From Bimastos eiseni (lineage: Eukaryota > Annelida > Clitellata > Crassiclitellata > Lumbricidae): DNA of 64,000 nt. Location: contig OY365810.1 of NCBI GenBank assembly GCA_959347315.1, positions 23,589,906-23,653,905 of the forward strand, in the 5' to 3' direction. The notes beneath the pieces were generated by a model. The model made no database searches and was not told the DNA's origin. It saw nothing but the letters and a program-made list of their open reading frames with translations. Every line of letters begins with the position of its first letter. Positions within the stretch are counted from its first letter, which is position 1. A program made the position numbers and the translations under genes. This document shows, in pieces, positions 1-12,056 of the stretch.

Positions 1-130
1 GTTGAAACTCAGATAAGATGATTTGCAGCAGACTGATAGCTACAATGTGTTCTTCAAAAACCTGTTTCCAACATTAATTAAACATTAATGCATAACTTTA
101 TTATTATGTAGTGCATCTCGATTTTATTAG

Positions 131-3100
131 GTGCTACTGGTGCTACTGGTGGCCCTGGACCATCTGGGGATATTGGCCCTCAAGGACCTGTTGGACCAAA
201 AGGACCTCTTGGTCCTAAAGGAGATTCAGGACCACAAGGACCACTGGGACCTAAAGGTGATCGCGGTCAGCCAGGGTCAATTGGGCTACCAGGTGCTGCT
301 GGTCCTCAGGGAATCAGAGGTGATACTGGTCTTCAAGGGCCAGATGGTTCACCTGGACCACTTGGCTCACCAGGTGCTACAGGGCCTACTGGAGATCTTG
401 GAGACCCAGGACCTATAGGTTCAATTGGAGTTCCAGGACCTGCTGGACCAAAAGGAGATACAGGCCAAAAAGGGCTATCGGGTCCTTCGGGTGACATTGG
501 GCCAGCTGGACCACAAGGCCAGAGGGGTGATACAGGGGCAACTGGACCACTGGGACCATCTGGACCAATGGGCTTAGCCGGACAAGCGGGACAACAGGGC
601 ACTGGTTTCGCTGGTCCCACTGGGGCTCAAGGACCCAAAGGAGATTTGGGACCTATTGGGCCTGCAGGTATGTTTGTAACATAGGAAGAAGGAAACAGGC
701 AACTGTCTCAACCTATTGTGTTAAAGTTATCACTGTATTTTTGCACTGATTACATTTTCTAAAACTTACAGAAATAATTATCTTTGCTTCTTATATAATA
801 GTTAATTTGAAGCATGTAATGTGATTCCCGACTGTTTCAGCAGTCTAATATCATATGAAATTTTTGATCATGTATTAACATTCAGTTTAGTGTTTCAGGT
901 GATATATGCTACTTACTTTAATACATACTTTTGAAAATATCAGGATACAAGAATAGTCGGAGACATCGTTACATACACTCTTGATCATAAAGGCTATTCT
1001 GAGTTCCTACATTTTATAAATTTTCCTCTCAGACTAAGTGTACAGAAGCTTGACAAATAATGTTAGGCTTATTATATTATGATGAAGTATTTAACTAGTG
1101 CCTAATTCATTAATGCTGCATAAGATGTTTACAGATATGCAAGAATTAACAAGTGCAAAATAAAGGCTGGTTTGTATCTGACAGTGCATATAATTTTAAT
1201 AATTGTTTCACCACCACATAGGACCAAGTGGTCTTCCTGGAGCAGCTGGACCGAAGGGAGACCTTGGGCCCCAAGGATCACCAGGACAAGCAGGACCACC
1301 AGGGCCACCTGGAGTCCTAGGAGATCTTGGAGGAACAGGAGCAACAGGATCACCTGGTGATATAGGACCTGCAGGCAGTCAAGGACCACTGGGACCACCT
1401 GGCACTAGAGGAGATTTAGGTCCTCCAGGCAGCCAGGGACCACAAGGACCAGTGGGCCCAGTAGGCAGCACTGGACCGCAAGGTCCTAAAGGACAAATTG
1501 GAGATCAAGGTCCTCAGGGTCCCAAAGGGCCACTTGGTCCAGCAGGTTCTACGGGTCAGCAGGGACCAAAAGGAGATGTTGGACAGATAGGACCACCAGG
1601 AAGTACAGGTTCTACTGGACCTGTTGGACCTAAAGGTGACATAGGCCCCAGTGGTCCTAGAGGTGATATTGGACCACTGGGTCCACAAGGATCTCAAGGT
1701 CCTTCAGGGCCCACTGGACCTATTGGCAACCCAGGACCTCAAGGACCTCGTGGTGACAATGGTGATCCAGGTAATACTGGATCACCTGGACCTACTGGTC
1801 CACTTGGACCACCAGGACTTCCAGGTCCAGCTGGAGCTCTGGGCCCAAAAGGTGATACTGGAAGTTCAGGACCTGTTGGACCATCCGGCCCCATTGGACC
1901 ACAAGGTCAGCAGGGTACAAGAGGAGTCCTTGGACCAATTGGTGACACAGGCTCATCAGGTCAACAAGGCCCTGCAGGACCAAGAGGACCTTCTGGCCCA
2001 CGTGGAGATACAGGAAACTCTGGTCCTCAGGGTCCAGCTGGTCCAATTGGACCAACAGGACCTTTGGGTCAGCCTGGAGCAACTGGAGTTGTAGGGCCAC
2101 TTGGGCCAAAGGGATCAGCTGGCCTTCAAGGACCCCCAGGAGGCAGAGGAGATACTGGCCCTAATGGACCACCTGGATCCTTAGGCCCTCAAGGACCTGT
2201 TGGGCCACCAGGACCGTTGGGGCCATCAGGACCACAAGGTAACAGGGGTCCTCTTGGTCCTTCAGGTCCAAGAGGAGACATTGGTCCTAGTGGCCAGCAA
2301 GGTGTTCAAGGACCACCAGGACCAAATGGGCCAAATGGAGATAGAGGTCCTCCAGGAGACTTGGGTCGGCCAGGTGGACCAGGTGCTACTGGATTTACTG
2401 GACCTCAAGGATACACAGGAGCCCAAGGTCCAATTGGGCCTTCAGGACCTCAGGGTGGAACTGGAAATTCTGGATTCCAAGGTCCACAGGGGCCCCCAGG
2501 AGCCCAAGGACCTCCAGGACCAATAGGTAGCTCAGGATCTTCTGGTCCTATTGGACAACCAGGTGATCGTGGACCATTTGGTCCAATTGGGCCACCAGGT
2601 AAGTGATAGGGTGTCAACATAATCTAAACACTGTGCTTATATAATATCTTGCAGTAGCTAAAATAGTGTTGTATCTGCTGATCTGGTGGGAATGAGAACA
2701 ATCAGGTTTGTCAAAATAAAATTGACCCAGCTAAGTTATAGAACAAGAGAAACTGGATTGATTGAAATAACAATTACTGATGTTCGAAATTCATGACCAG
2801 CAGGGCTTGAACTTCATAATCATAATAGTAATAATAATAATAATAATAGTAATAACAATAATAATAATAATGGATTTGTAAAGACTTATTTCACCTCTGA
2901 TGAGGGGAAATACCTTCTCTTGTAAAACCTCCCTTTGCTAATTATGTCTTGCTTGCTGTATACGTGCTGTGCAGCACTTTTGATGGTACAGTTAAGCCTT
3001 GAAGCAGGAATGATGTCTTCCTTTTATTATAATTATTATTATTATAATTATTATTATTATGTGAAGAGTAAGCTTCTCTGGAGCTTACATTTAAATCATT

Positions 3101-6100
3101 TATTCAATTATTATTTATATTATTATTATTGTTATTATTATTACTGTTGCTGCTGTTGCTGCTACTACTACTATTACTACTGATTGCTTTTATTATTATT
3201 AATCTTGGACATGAAAAAATTGAATATTTGCACATTTAAAGACAGTAACCAATAGTTAAGACATAATAAGGGCTGTGACAAATTTTTATAAGTGGAATGT
3301 TGAACTGGGCCAACTGATGTAATAAAGAATATACTTAATTACTTTGTTGTCTCTGTAGGTGACACTGGATTCACTGGTTCATCTGGTCCTATTGGGCGTC
3401 CAGGCTACACAGGTTCAACTGGTTCAAGTGGTTCCACTGGTGGTGCTGGACCACAGGGACCAAAGGGTAATCCCGGATATCCTGGAAATGCTGGTCCACC
3501 TGGTCAGCCTGGTCCGCAAGGAACAGTTGGAGCATCTGGTTCTACTGGTCAACTTGGAACTGATGGCCAACCAGGTAGTCTTTCTGTTCATTAAAGTTTC
3601 CATTAATTTCCACTCATAATGGGAAGATGAACTACAGGATTGGGCTGGAAGGATGATCTGATGTATTCCAATAGTTTCTGTGATTCCACTCAAGGCATCA
3701 GTTGATAGTAGAGACCAGTAAAATAAATTATTGTACCAGCCAAATTCCAGGGTGAGTCCAGTCAAAGCTAAGAGGGGACTTCGAGAAGACACGGAAACAG
3801 ACTATGGAAGAAATGGGACAAGGAAGAGATGAGTTTTAGTCAATATCTGAATGCCAGAACAGACCTTGCAGAGCGAACCTTGAATGACCAATTGCATATG
3901 TAAATGCAATTCAAATAATTCAACCTATTCAGTTGATGCGAAGTTCTGTAAAGGTGATACTGAGGTTGGCATAGTTTTCAGAGCAGTACAAACATGACTC
4001 AGGTTACAACTGAGAGAAAGTCCTGCCTGAGGAGTATCAAATGAGTGTAGAGTTGAGTGTTTTTGTCTTACAATGGTGTTACTTCCACTTGAATGCCGTA
4101 AAATACTGGAACAGGGTGCACACAGAGAAAAGTAACCTGAGAACAGAACCGTAAGAGACGCCACAGGTGAGGGAAATCTTTTGCTTTATTGATGAGAACA
4201 TATGATTGGAACCATGTTTGGCACAGTGGTCGATCGGTTAGAGTGGTCCCCCCATAATGTTCAGTGTGCGCTGAGCGAGCAGGTTCGACCCTCATCCGGG
4301 GAGTCACTGTGTAGGGACCTTGAGCAAGTCCTTGGCACACAATTGCTCTGCAGTACAACTGCAATTGCGCCGTCGAGGCGTGTTTGTGTGTGCTGAGTAA
4401 AAAATGTTGGAAGAAGGGCGATATCAAATTTCGGTAATAATAATGATGTTTGGGCCAGGCTATATACACCACCAAGCAAATGCTCAAGGTAATGGTGCAC
4501 AAATGAATGATTGATGATTGTTCAGCAAGTGATCCCAAACAATCCGAGGTTGAAATCAATGCATTGCAGATCTGTTTACATTGTCGCACTTGTTTTACTG
4601 CTCAGGTGCAACTGGATGGACTGGGAACACTGGAGTGACAGGACCTACAGGAAGAAGTGGTGCAACTGGATATACTGGAGCCACGGGATATACAGGATTC
4701 ACAGGATCAACAGGAGCAACAGGACCAAAGGGACCAGCAGGCAACCGAGGAGATAATGGAAGTCCTGGCGTCCTTGGAGCTATGGGAGCCACAGGACAAA
4801 CAGGATGGACAGGTATATAAAGCTATCATATACTAGTAATGCCAATAACGTGTATGATGACTCGGCACAATATAAAGTTTACCACATGATATTTTTCAAG
4901 ACATAATTTGTTCGATAAAATCAGCAAGATGCAGTTAAGCATCTGTTTAAAAATTTTAATCAAGAACTGTAATTTGACTTAATAATTGATCGACTATTGC
5001 AATAACTATGGTGATACTGTATATAACTGTTATATATGTGTTAAAAACTGGGTGTTTATTTCTAAAATACCCTCTAAACACCTCGCTAATTATAAAAGTG
5101 GAATTATGGCAATGGTTACACATGCATCTGCATACCTTTACGATAGCTCTTCATTAGAATAGTATTTAGTGAGGTGAGAAGGACCAGGCAGTGGAAACGA
5201 CATCAACCACAACAATCCAGACAGAAGGCTTTTTAACCTTCCTTCATGCATTTGTACTTATTCAGAAATCACATAAGGATGAATGACCAAATGGGCATCA
5301 GATAGCATGGCATTTCATTTGCAGTTATCCAGCTAATTAAAATACTAACTCAGCTTGATGTTGCTTGATATCTCTGTGGATATTAACTTCATGTAACAAT
5401 ATCAAATGGCCAGACTAAAATATCTAACAATGTTTGGATGCTGCCTCTTGGGTAGAATGGACTACCATGGACTCTCTTCTCATCTGCGCTAGACTGACAG
5501 CTTGCCTTCAACGCTCCTTGCATATTTAGAACAATGTTTGACCATCTACATTGGCTACCCGTCCTTTCCCTATTTCCCCACTTGGCTTGTATTCAACTTA
5601 GGATCCTTGTATTCACCTACTGATCCTCTTCTGGCTTAGCGTCTAAATACCTCTGTGAGCTGACCCACCTGTAGAACTCATCCATCACACTTCGACCCCT
5701 GTGCTCATTTGACCATCATGAACTCTGTGTCCGGCAGAGGAGACTGCCATTGCCATATCTTGTGCCTTCATTGGCCCCACTCTATGGAGCCAACTTGACT
5801 TGTTTAATGCTTCATGCTGAGACCACCCTGCATCCTTTAACTGCTTAAAGACAGCATCATTTTCTCAGTGTCCCTGTCACTGGGAGCACCTCTGATTGGT
5901 GTTGTACTGTGAGTGGTGCTATATAATTTATAGATATAATAAAATACTGCTGATGGCTACTCTGAATACCTGTTCTATTGATTCCATAATTTCTTCTATG
6001 ATAATAGACGAAATAAAATGTGCCTCCCTGAACATATTCGATATTGTTACAAATGGCAACAGACGATATAATCAAAGGCAGTCGGGTATGCTCTCAAGAT

Positions 6101-8410
6101 GAGTGAATCGGTGTACTAAAAGGAGAACTGGTTTTGTTTTAGGTCGAAGTGGAGCCACTGGTGCAACTGGAGCCCCTGGTCAACTCGGCTTCACTGGAGC
6201 TACTGGATCTTCTGGGGCTACAGGAGCCACAGGCATAAAAGGACCTCCAGGAGCAGCTCTGTTGGGTAAGTGGATCATCGGTCGAGGTTAATGTAGCTCC
6301 TCACATTTTCACACAACTCTGAGTCACTGTTGAAAACATTTTCTCTGCTGTTTCTTGCACAGAAGCATACATGTCATCACACATGTTTTCATAAACGTTT
6401 TCTTACATGTTTTGATACATGCATTGCATATGTGAACATAAGCATTCACAAGTGCACCTGAGATTTTTAGTTAGATTGCTAATCAATAAGAATTAGAATT
6501 CACTACTGAAATTTGCTACTAAATTATAATTAGAATTAGCAAAATGTTGTAGCTAATCGATTAGAATTAGAATTAGCAAAATGTTGTGGCTAATCATGTA
6601 GAATTAGCAAAATGTGGCTAATTTATTAGAATTAGCAAAATGTTGTAGCTAATCGATTAGAATTAGCAACATTTGTATCAAATCGATTAGACTTAGAATT
6701 AGCAAAATGTCGTAGCTAATTAATTAGAATTAACAAAATGTTGTAGCTAATCGATTAGAATTAAAATTAGCAAAATGTTGTAGCTATTCGATTAGAATTA
6801 GCAAAATATTGTGGCTAATCGATTAGAATTAGCAAAATGTTGTGGCTAATCAATTAGAATTAGCAAAATGTTGTGGCTAATCGATTAGAATTAGATGAAG
6901 CATGGTGCAGTCGGTCCATAATTAGATTTGTTAACTTGAATTCACCTTAACATGACTTTTAAAGTTTGACTATGCACAAGCTGGCTTACAAATTATTGTT
7001 GATATTTTCACTGAATCTTTTAAAATTTCTATTACTTTAGCTGTTGCTTCTGATCCAGTCTTGTCTCAATTCTATTAAACAACATTTAACTAAATTCAGG
7101 AGAAGATTTTAATTATCGCTTGTGTGGCCACTATGAGAATAAAATAGAGATAATCATTTTGCTATAAGAATTATCAAAAAATTGCTAATTGATTAAAATT
7201 GGAATTGTGCAATTGATTACCTAATTGTTTTTTCACACGAAATAGGATGTTATTGTATGTACAAAAATTTATGTCAAAGTAAGGTTATTTATCAAATGGT
7301 AGCATATGCTGCCTGTATTATTTCTTTTGCAGTTCCATAAATATCTGCCAAGTTTCATTCATGAGACCATGTCATACCTCTGCTCTTCATTCTCTAAACT
7401 GACTTCCTGGCTGGCACACTCATGTACAAAGCACTTGCAAATCATCTTCCGTTTGCCTAATTATCTTCCATGGTCAACATCCTGCAACTGGAACTGGAAA
7501 TTCTGGATTGATTTTCAAGTCTACTTAATGCTCTTAATGGTTGCCCTGTTTCAAAGTGCACTTCTGAACTTTGTAAAGGGGGCATTATCAAATCACAGAA
7601 CTTGTATTGTTTTGGATAAAGGTACTATATAAATGTTGCTTGACACTGTATAAGTACACAGTATGGTGGTGGTGGTAGAGGGTGATAAGAGAGTAATTAT
7701 CTGGTCAGAAATATTCTCTATTTGTACAAAATAGAGAATATTTCTGCAGAGCCAATTGACTCATGGCCTCCTCCCATATACATTTGACAGGGCTTCAGCA
7801 GCAGTCGAACGAGGTGCAAGAAGCCTTCCTTAATGAGAGAGAGGAAATCCAAAATGCTAAGACCAAGTTCAACATCATCACGGCCATCATGGTCGTATGG
7901 GCCACGATCGTCACGCTGGCCATCATCATCATGGTCGTCGTCGTCTTCACCTTCATGCGCAACCGTCCGGAACTGGCGGCCATTCCTTCGGCCGAGTCAT
8001 ACGTGTCGGATGCCGAGACCGCCCACACAAAGTCCTACATTGGTGACGAAGATGATGAGGATGAGGAGGTGACGCCGCAAAACGTGACGAGTGTCGTTAA
8101 CCTCAACTTTGGACAGCGCAAGGTCGCTTCTGGAGAAGGTCGTGAGATTGACGTTCAGGGAGAAGAAGAAGAGGCGGATGTTCGGCAGCAGGTTCCCAGT
8201 CAACAGCACGAGTTCGAGGTGGAGAAGATCTCAGCACTGTTTGAGGAGGACGAGAATGATGAAGCTCCAGCAGCTGCTGCTTCTGCCGAATCCATTCCCA
8301 GCGGCATCCAGGCTCGGCCTAATTTCCGAAACGCGGTAACAACGAGCCGTGCAGGCACAGGACAGTTCCGAGCGCTCTTTTTTCCAGATTCAGGCGATTC
8401 CACTTTCTAA
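131..8410 (+). CDS. Membrane-anchored collagen with C-terminal transmembrane helix (3' part of gene)
   Basis: Six exons are visible: 131-667, 1222-2598, 3359-3574, 4606-4812, 6143-6265 and 7791-8410. All five internal introns are GT-AG and phase 1, each splitting a Gly codon (G|GN), so the frame is continuous. The first five exons give about 820 codons of nearly unbroken Gly-X-Y, rich in GP, GAT and GPK triplets, with eight RGD tripeptides; one short break (GTGFAG) lies near 600. The collagen ends in GAALL, followed by a short charged heptad-like stretch ([20 protein letters not shown]), one hydrophobic helix (about 7875-7960, [20 protein letters not shown]), then RNR and a ~150-residue acidic tail ending DSGDSTF. 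Positive residues follow the helix, so the tail is probably cytoplasmic and the collagen extracellular. The 5' exons and any signal peptide lie before the window. Phase-1 introns and a 1377-bp exon are unlike the phase-0 54/45-bp exons of fibrillar collagens. I recognise no named orthologue. Confidence 0.88.
2828..3190. repeat. AAT/TTA/TAC triplet-rich simple repeats in a collagen intron
   Basis: An (AAT)n run near 2828-2870 is followed by TTA/TTAT-rich and then TGC/TAC triplets at 3030-3185. All lie in the intron between the 1377-bp and 216-bp collagen exons. Long reading frames across it are products of the repeat. Confidence 0.8.
4220..4446 (+). mobile_element. tRNA-derived SINE, family 1
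   Basis: The head looks like a tRNA: an A-box-like GTCGATCGGTTAGAGTGG and a B-box-like GGTTCGACCCTC about 45 bases later. A shared body follows (GGAGTCACTGTGTAGGGACC, CACAATTGCTCTGCAGTACA, GCCGTCGAGGCGTG) and a 3' end ATGTTGGAAGAAGGGCGATA with an AATAATAATG tail. Four other copies in this window share head, body and tail. It lies in a collagen intron, sense to the gene. The tRNA-like head is decayed, so it is not a functional tRNA. Confidence 0.85.
5530..5945 (+). mobile_element. L2/CR1-like LINE 3' end
   Basis: One frame reads DHLHWLPV, matching the LHWLPV block near the C-terminus of L2/CR1-type reverse transcriptase ORFs, followed by pieces such as [26 protein letters not shown] and LAPLYGANL, broken by stops and shifts. 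It ends with GGTGCTATATAATTTATAG, a tail shared with several other fragments here. It is a dead, 5'-truncated copy in the collagen intron. Confidence 0.65.
6478..6893. repeat. Minisatellite of ~30-bp units (GCTAATCGATTAGAATTAGC type)
   Basis: About a dozen imperfect units of GCTAATCGATTAGAATTAGC followed by AAAATGTTGTA, with units losing or gaining an extra TTAGAA. Each unit contains the self-complementary core CTAATCGATTAG. It lies in the last collagen intron, ahead of the transmembrane exon. No coding content. Confidence 0.85.
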
Positions 8411-9775
8411 GAAACAAATGCCTGACTATTCTACCGAAACAAGCTTTGTATAACGTCCAACAAAATGTGTTAACGATTCTGCTACAAAACAAAGAGTCTT
8501 TCATTAAAACAAGCAATAGCACTATAGCTAATTGGTAGTAGAGCTGTTTATACTAACAGATCGTATAGGTTAAATCTAGTTTTGAATTGGATATTTCCAT
8601 TGTGTATTTGTGCAGAAATTTCTGCTAAGATTTTCTGGCAGCAGAATTGCCACCTGGTTGATGCATTGTGTAATTCTTTCTAAGACTTGAGCTAAGAATC
8701 GCTAATCTTCACTTCAGACTTTGTTTCAGACTTGTGTAGCTCAAATATCATGGCACAAGTGATAAAGTGTTGTAGGCTCATTATTCGTTTAACACTTTAC
8801 TGTAATTTAACTTAGCACTGAGGAATTCGTCTGTCTGTTTTTCTACAAAAGATGTGGTGCTTGCAGATGACACTGGTATTTAGAGTTGTTGAAGCTCATC
8901 GTGGCATAGGTAATACCCAATTCCAATCAAGCTGTATTGAGCATATATATGTTGTGCCTTGGAATGTCCTTTTTCCTCAACGTCCAACAGCAATATATAA
9001 AAAGCGTTAAACTATAACTGTGTGATTCCTTATTATATTAATTACTGTAACAAAGAGTTAATCCTGCATATTATGCTTCATTAGATTTGCATCAAGCCCT
9101 GAGCCCAACTCCATCGCAATGATAGACTAGAATAGTATAATATGAGCACAATAAGTGTAAAATAAGAGTACAGAGTGTTTCAAGTATTTGTTCCCCATTT
9201 CTTTGCATGATCAATTATCTTCCAGTCCGACTATCGAACAAGTGAAACTCATGTGATTTCTTATTACACGCATATATTTGTTGATGCATACATGTTCAAA
9301 CAGGAGAATCATATTCATTTCTGCTTTGAATACATACATTACACATAGGTGTATAAATAATATATTAACAATTAATGTTCTTCAATGATTATGTGCATGT
9401 TAATAAATATCTTGTAATAAATATTGTACTACTTTTGTGAAAACATACCAGCCTGGTCTTATGTATATGCTTGCCTAATCATTGGCTCTAACTTTATGAC
9501 TCAACTACGTTTTAGGTATGTAGGTGTAGGCCTACCCATGGACTGGGAACTGTGCACAAATGCTGACAGAGGCGTCGATCCGGGGGGTGTCGAGGGGGAC
9601 AAGTCCCCCCATCTTTTACATATAGGCACATGTTATACGTTTGTCCCCCACATTTCTTGCACCTCTCATTGAGTGTCCCCCACCTCTCAAACGAGATAGC
9701 CGATATTTCGATATTATATAATACACTAAAAATTATGAGCAATCTCACATTAGAGTTGCATTCATTCATTACTCC

Positions 9776-9885
9776 CGATGAACCCAACTGGGTTTCATGA
9801 GTCACTCAAGTCTTTTTATTTAGTTGTGACTGGGCTTAGAGCACTCCTTATTAGGGTTCTTGAAGGGGCGCTATATAAATTAGAA
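9776..9885 (+). mobile_element. Short L2-like LINE 3' tail
   Basis: The sequence ends TTGAAGGGGCGCTATATAAA, the same 3' terminus as the fragments at 5.9, 22.8, 40.5 and 52.1 kb. Only the last ~100 bp remain and no protein is preserved. Confidence 0.4.
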
Positions 9886-10276
9886 ATATTTGTTAATGAA
9901 TGCAGAATGTATTATGTATATAATCTGTCAAAATATGTTCATGTAACCAATATTATATTAGGCCGATATTCAGACATCACAAACTTTGCTCCTGTGTCAA
10001 ATGATGTGTAGGCCCTATGAAGGAATTACAATTGTACAGTCATGTAGCACTTCTACAGGAAACCTACTCAGAGGTGCTGTCACGCTGATAACACACAATC
10101 ACAATCAAATAGAATTGGTTCAATGGCTAGCAAATTCAGACGTTACATCTACTTTGCACTTCCAACCTTTCCTGAGCAAACTTTGAGGGCTTCAGTTGGC
10201 CAGGCCTTTCATTTCTGGTCTGGCATCGCAAATCACCACTGGTCCATAAGACCTGTCTTCTCATGCCAGCTGCAGG

Positions 10277-10469
10277 CAGGGCTGTACCGAGCTATAATTG
10301 CGCCCTGTGCCTAGCTAATTGCACCCTGTGCAAAGCATCAATTTGGCACCCCACATTTTGAAAATAGTGCATTTTATGGAATAATAATTTATTCCATCCT
10401 GAAATCTGTGCCCCTTCCACATTTGCGCCCTGGGCCTAGGCCCTGCTGGCCCCCCTCGGTACGACCCTG
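10277..10469. mobile_element. 193-bp hAT-type MITE with perfect 8-bp target duplication
   Basis: Imperfect terminal inverted repeats CAGGGCTGTACCGAG and CTCGGTACGACCCTG bound the element. The 8-bp direct repeat GCTGCAGG flanks it exactly (10269-10276 and 10470-10477). An 8-bp duplication with CAGGG ends is the signature of the hAT superfamily. The interior (repeated GCGCCCTG motifs) has no transposase, so it is non-autonomous. Confidence 0.85.
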
Positions 10470-10929
10470 GCTGCAGGCTCCATACTTGTGGGCCTGACAT
10501 CAGCTAGCCTATAGCCTAAGACGGTAAGCGAATGGTCAAGAAGAGGCCATAGGTAACCATAAACGTACAGAAAAAAGAAAGGCAAAGCAAAAAGCCTGAA
10601 AGAAGTACAGCAAATTCAAGAAAGAAAACGTGGCTATAGTGATCTGTGTATCCATTTTGAAATTAATTACTAAAAAGAAAATACGCTGAGAAGGGGAATC
10701 AGGCAAACCAGACCAACAGGAAAGTCATGCATGAATATGAGAGTAAGTTAGCCACACATTTGAACAATAATAGCAACATTTTTGCCGGTATGTGAGGAGC
10801 AGGCAGCAGGAGAAGGATAGAGTAGGACCACAGACAAATGAACAGTAAGTAACTAAGTGAGTATATTCTTTATTGAACCAACTGCATATCCACACTCTGA
10901 TGTACAATACATTTAAAATTACAGCATTC

Positions 10930-11780
10930 TAATTAAAAAAAGTATTTATTAAAAAGTATACAAAAGTTACGAGTCTCCATCGAAGACGAGGAGACTGCTA
11001 AGGAATTATACAAGTGTTTTTGTGTCAGTTTTCAGCCAGGAGGAGGTTGAAACATTCCAAAAGCAGTAAAATGTTCAGCAGTGGTGATGAACACAGATTA
11101 AGTAATATAATATTTTCAAAGGTAATAAAAGAACTAGATAGTCTGAACAGATAAAAGCCCTGGTATTGATGCACTGCGACCAATGGCTCTAAGATAAGCA
11201 ACAGAAAATTGGGAGAGGTGTTAGCTAACATTATGAAGTGGTCATTGCAAACAAGAAAAATACCACAGGACTGGAGAGATGTACCACTTTTTAAAAGAAA
11301 ATGGAAGTGAATTATAGGCCAGTTAATTTTACCAGTATAGTGTACAAGGTAATAGAGGAGTTCATCAAAGAGCATCTTTTGGAATACAGGGTGATACACT
11401 TTATCTATTCTGTGGTGATATTCAATAGTCAGCATGGATTCACCAAGGGCTGTTCCTATCTAATGAACTTGTTTGATTTCTGTTTGAAGTATATGAAAAA
11501 TTAGGCAAAGGCAAAAAATTGGCTTAGACTTTGCTAAAGCATTCGACAAAGCTCCTCACAAACGACTAGGGAAGACACTCAAACTGGAGGCGAGTGGCAA
11601 TAGGGAAATCTGTTATGATGGACAGATATGTAACTGGTTGAGGAAAGACAAGACAGAAAGTTGGGATAAGAGGGAAATTCTTGGAATGGATCAGAATTTT
11701 GAGTAGGGTTATCGCAAGAGTCAGTTCTTGGTCTTTGTTGTAATATTCATGATATAGATATTGGAATTGTTTCCAAAATC
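10930..11780 (+). pseudogene. Decayed LINE reverse transcriptase fragment
   Basis: Shifting frames give ordered RT blocks: SPGIDALRPM-like near 11160, NYRPVNFTSIVYKVIEEFIK at about 11307, NSQHGFTKGCSYLMNLFDF at about 11422, then DFAKAFDKAPHKRL near 11525 and a degraded PQGSVLG block near 11710-11740. The order and wording fit a CR1/Jockey-like non-LTR polymerase. Many stops and frameshifts show it is dead. A SINE of family 1 follows about 30 bp downstream. Confidence 0.8.
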
Positions 11781-11810
11781 TCATGAGATTGCTATAACGG
11801 ATCGGCCACC

Positions 11811-12056
11811 GTACCACGGTGGCTGATCGGTTAGAACGGTCAGCTCGTAACGTCCAGTGTGCACTGAGCGAGCGGGTTCGACCCTCGTCCAAGGAGTCAC
11901 TGTGTATGGACCTTGAGCAAGTCCTTTGCGCACAATTGCTCTACAGTAAGCTACAACTGCAATTGTGCCGTCGAGACGTGTGTGTGCAATTCTGAGCAAA
12001 AAATGTTGGAAGAAGGGCGGTATCAAATTTCGGTAATAAAAATAAATAAATAAAAA
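11811..12056 (+). mobile_element. tRNA-derived SINE, family 1
   Basis: Head GTGGCTGATCGGTTAGAACG (A-box-like), B-box-like GGTTCGACCCTCGTCC, the shared body and tail (ATGTTGGAAGAAGGGCGGTA), ending in AATAAATAAATAAAAATG. Full length compared with the other copies. Confidence 0.88.

Noticed and set aside
131..620. Leu-rich and Pro-rich reading frames on both strands across the collagen exons
   Set aside because: They are the other frames of the Gly-X-Y repeat; the G-X-Y frame alone joins to all neighbouring exons through proper splice sites.
4220..4320. tRNA genes at the SINE heads (also 11.8, 16.8, 63.0, 63.4 kb)
   Set aside because: The A and B boxes are present but the acceptor and other stems do not pair into a cloverleaf, and each is followed by a shared SINE body and tail.
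4068..4589. 173-codon minus-strand frame
   Set aside because: It runs through a SINE and collagen intron; the same frame appears in other SINE copies ([16 protein letters not shown]), so it is the reverse strand of the repeat.
6478..6893. CRISPR-like array of ~30-bp units
   Set aside because: Units are contiguous with no unique spacers and the host is a eukaryote; it is a minisatellite.
7306..7632. 108-codon frame in the last collagen intron
   Set aside because: No family, no exon signals; it ends in a CTATATAAATGTTG stretch like the LINE tails, so it is probably repeat-derived.
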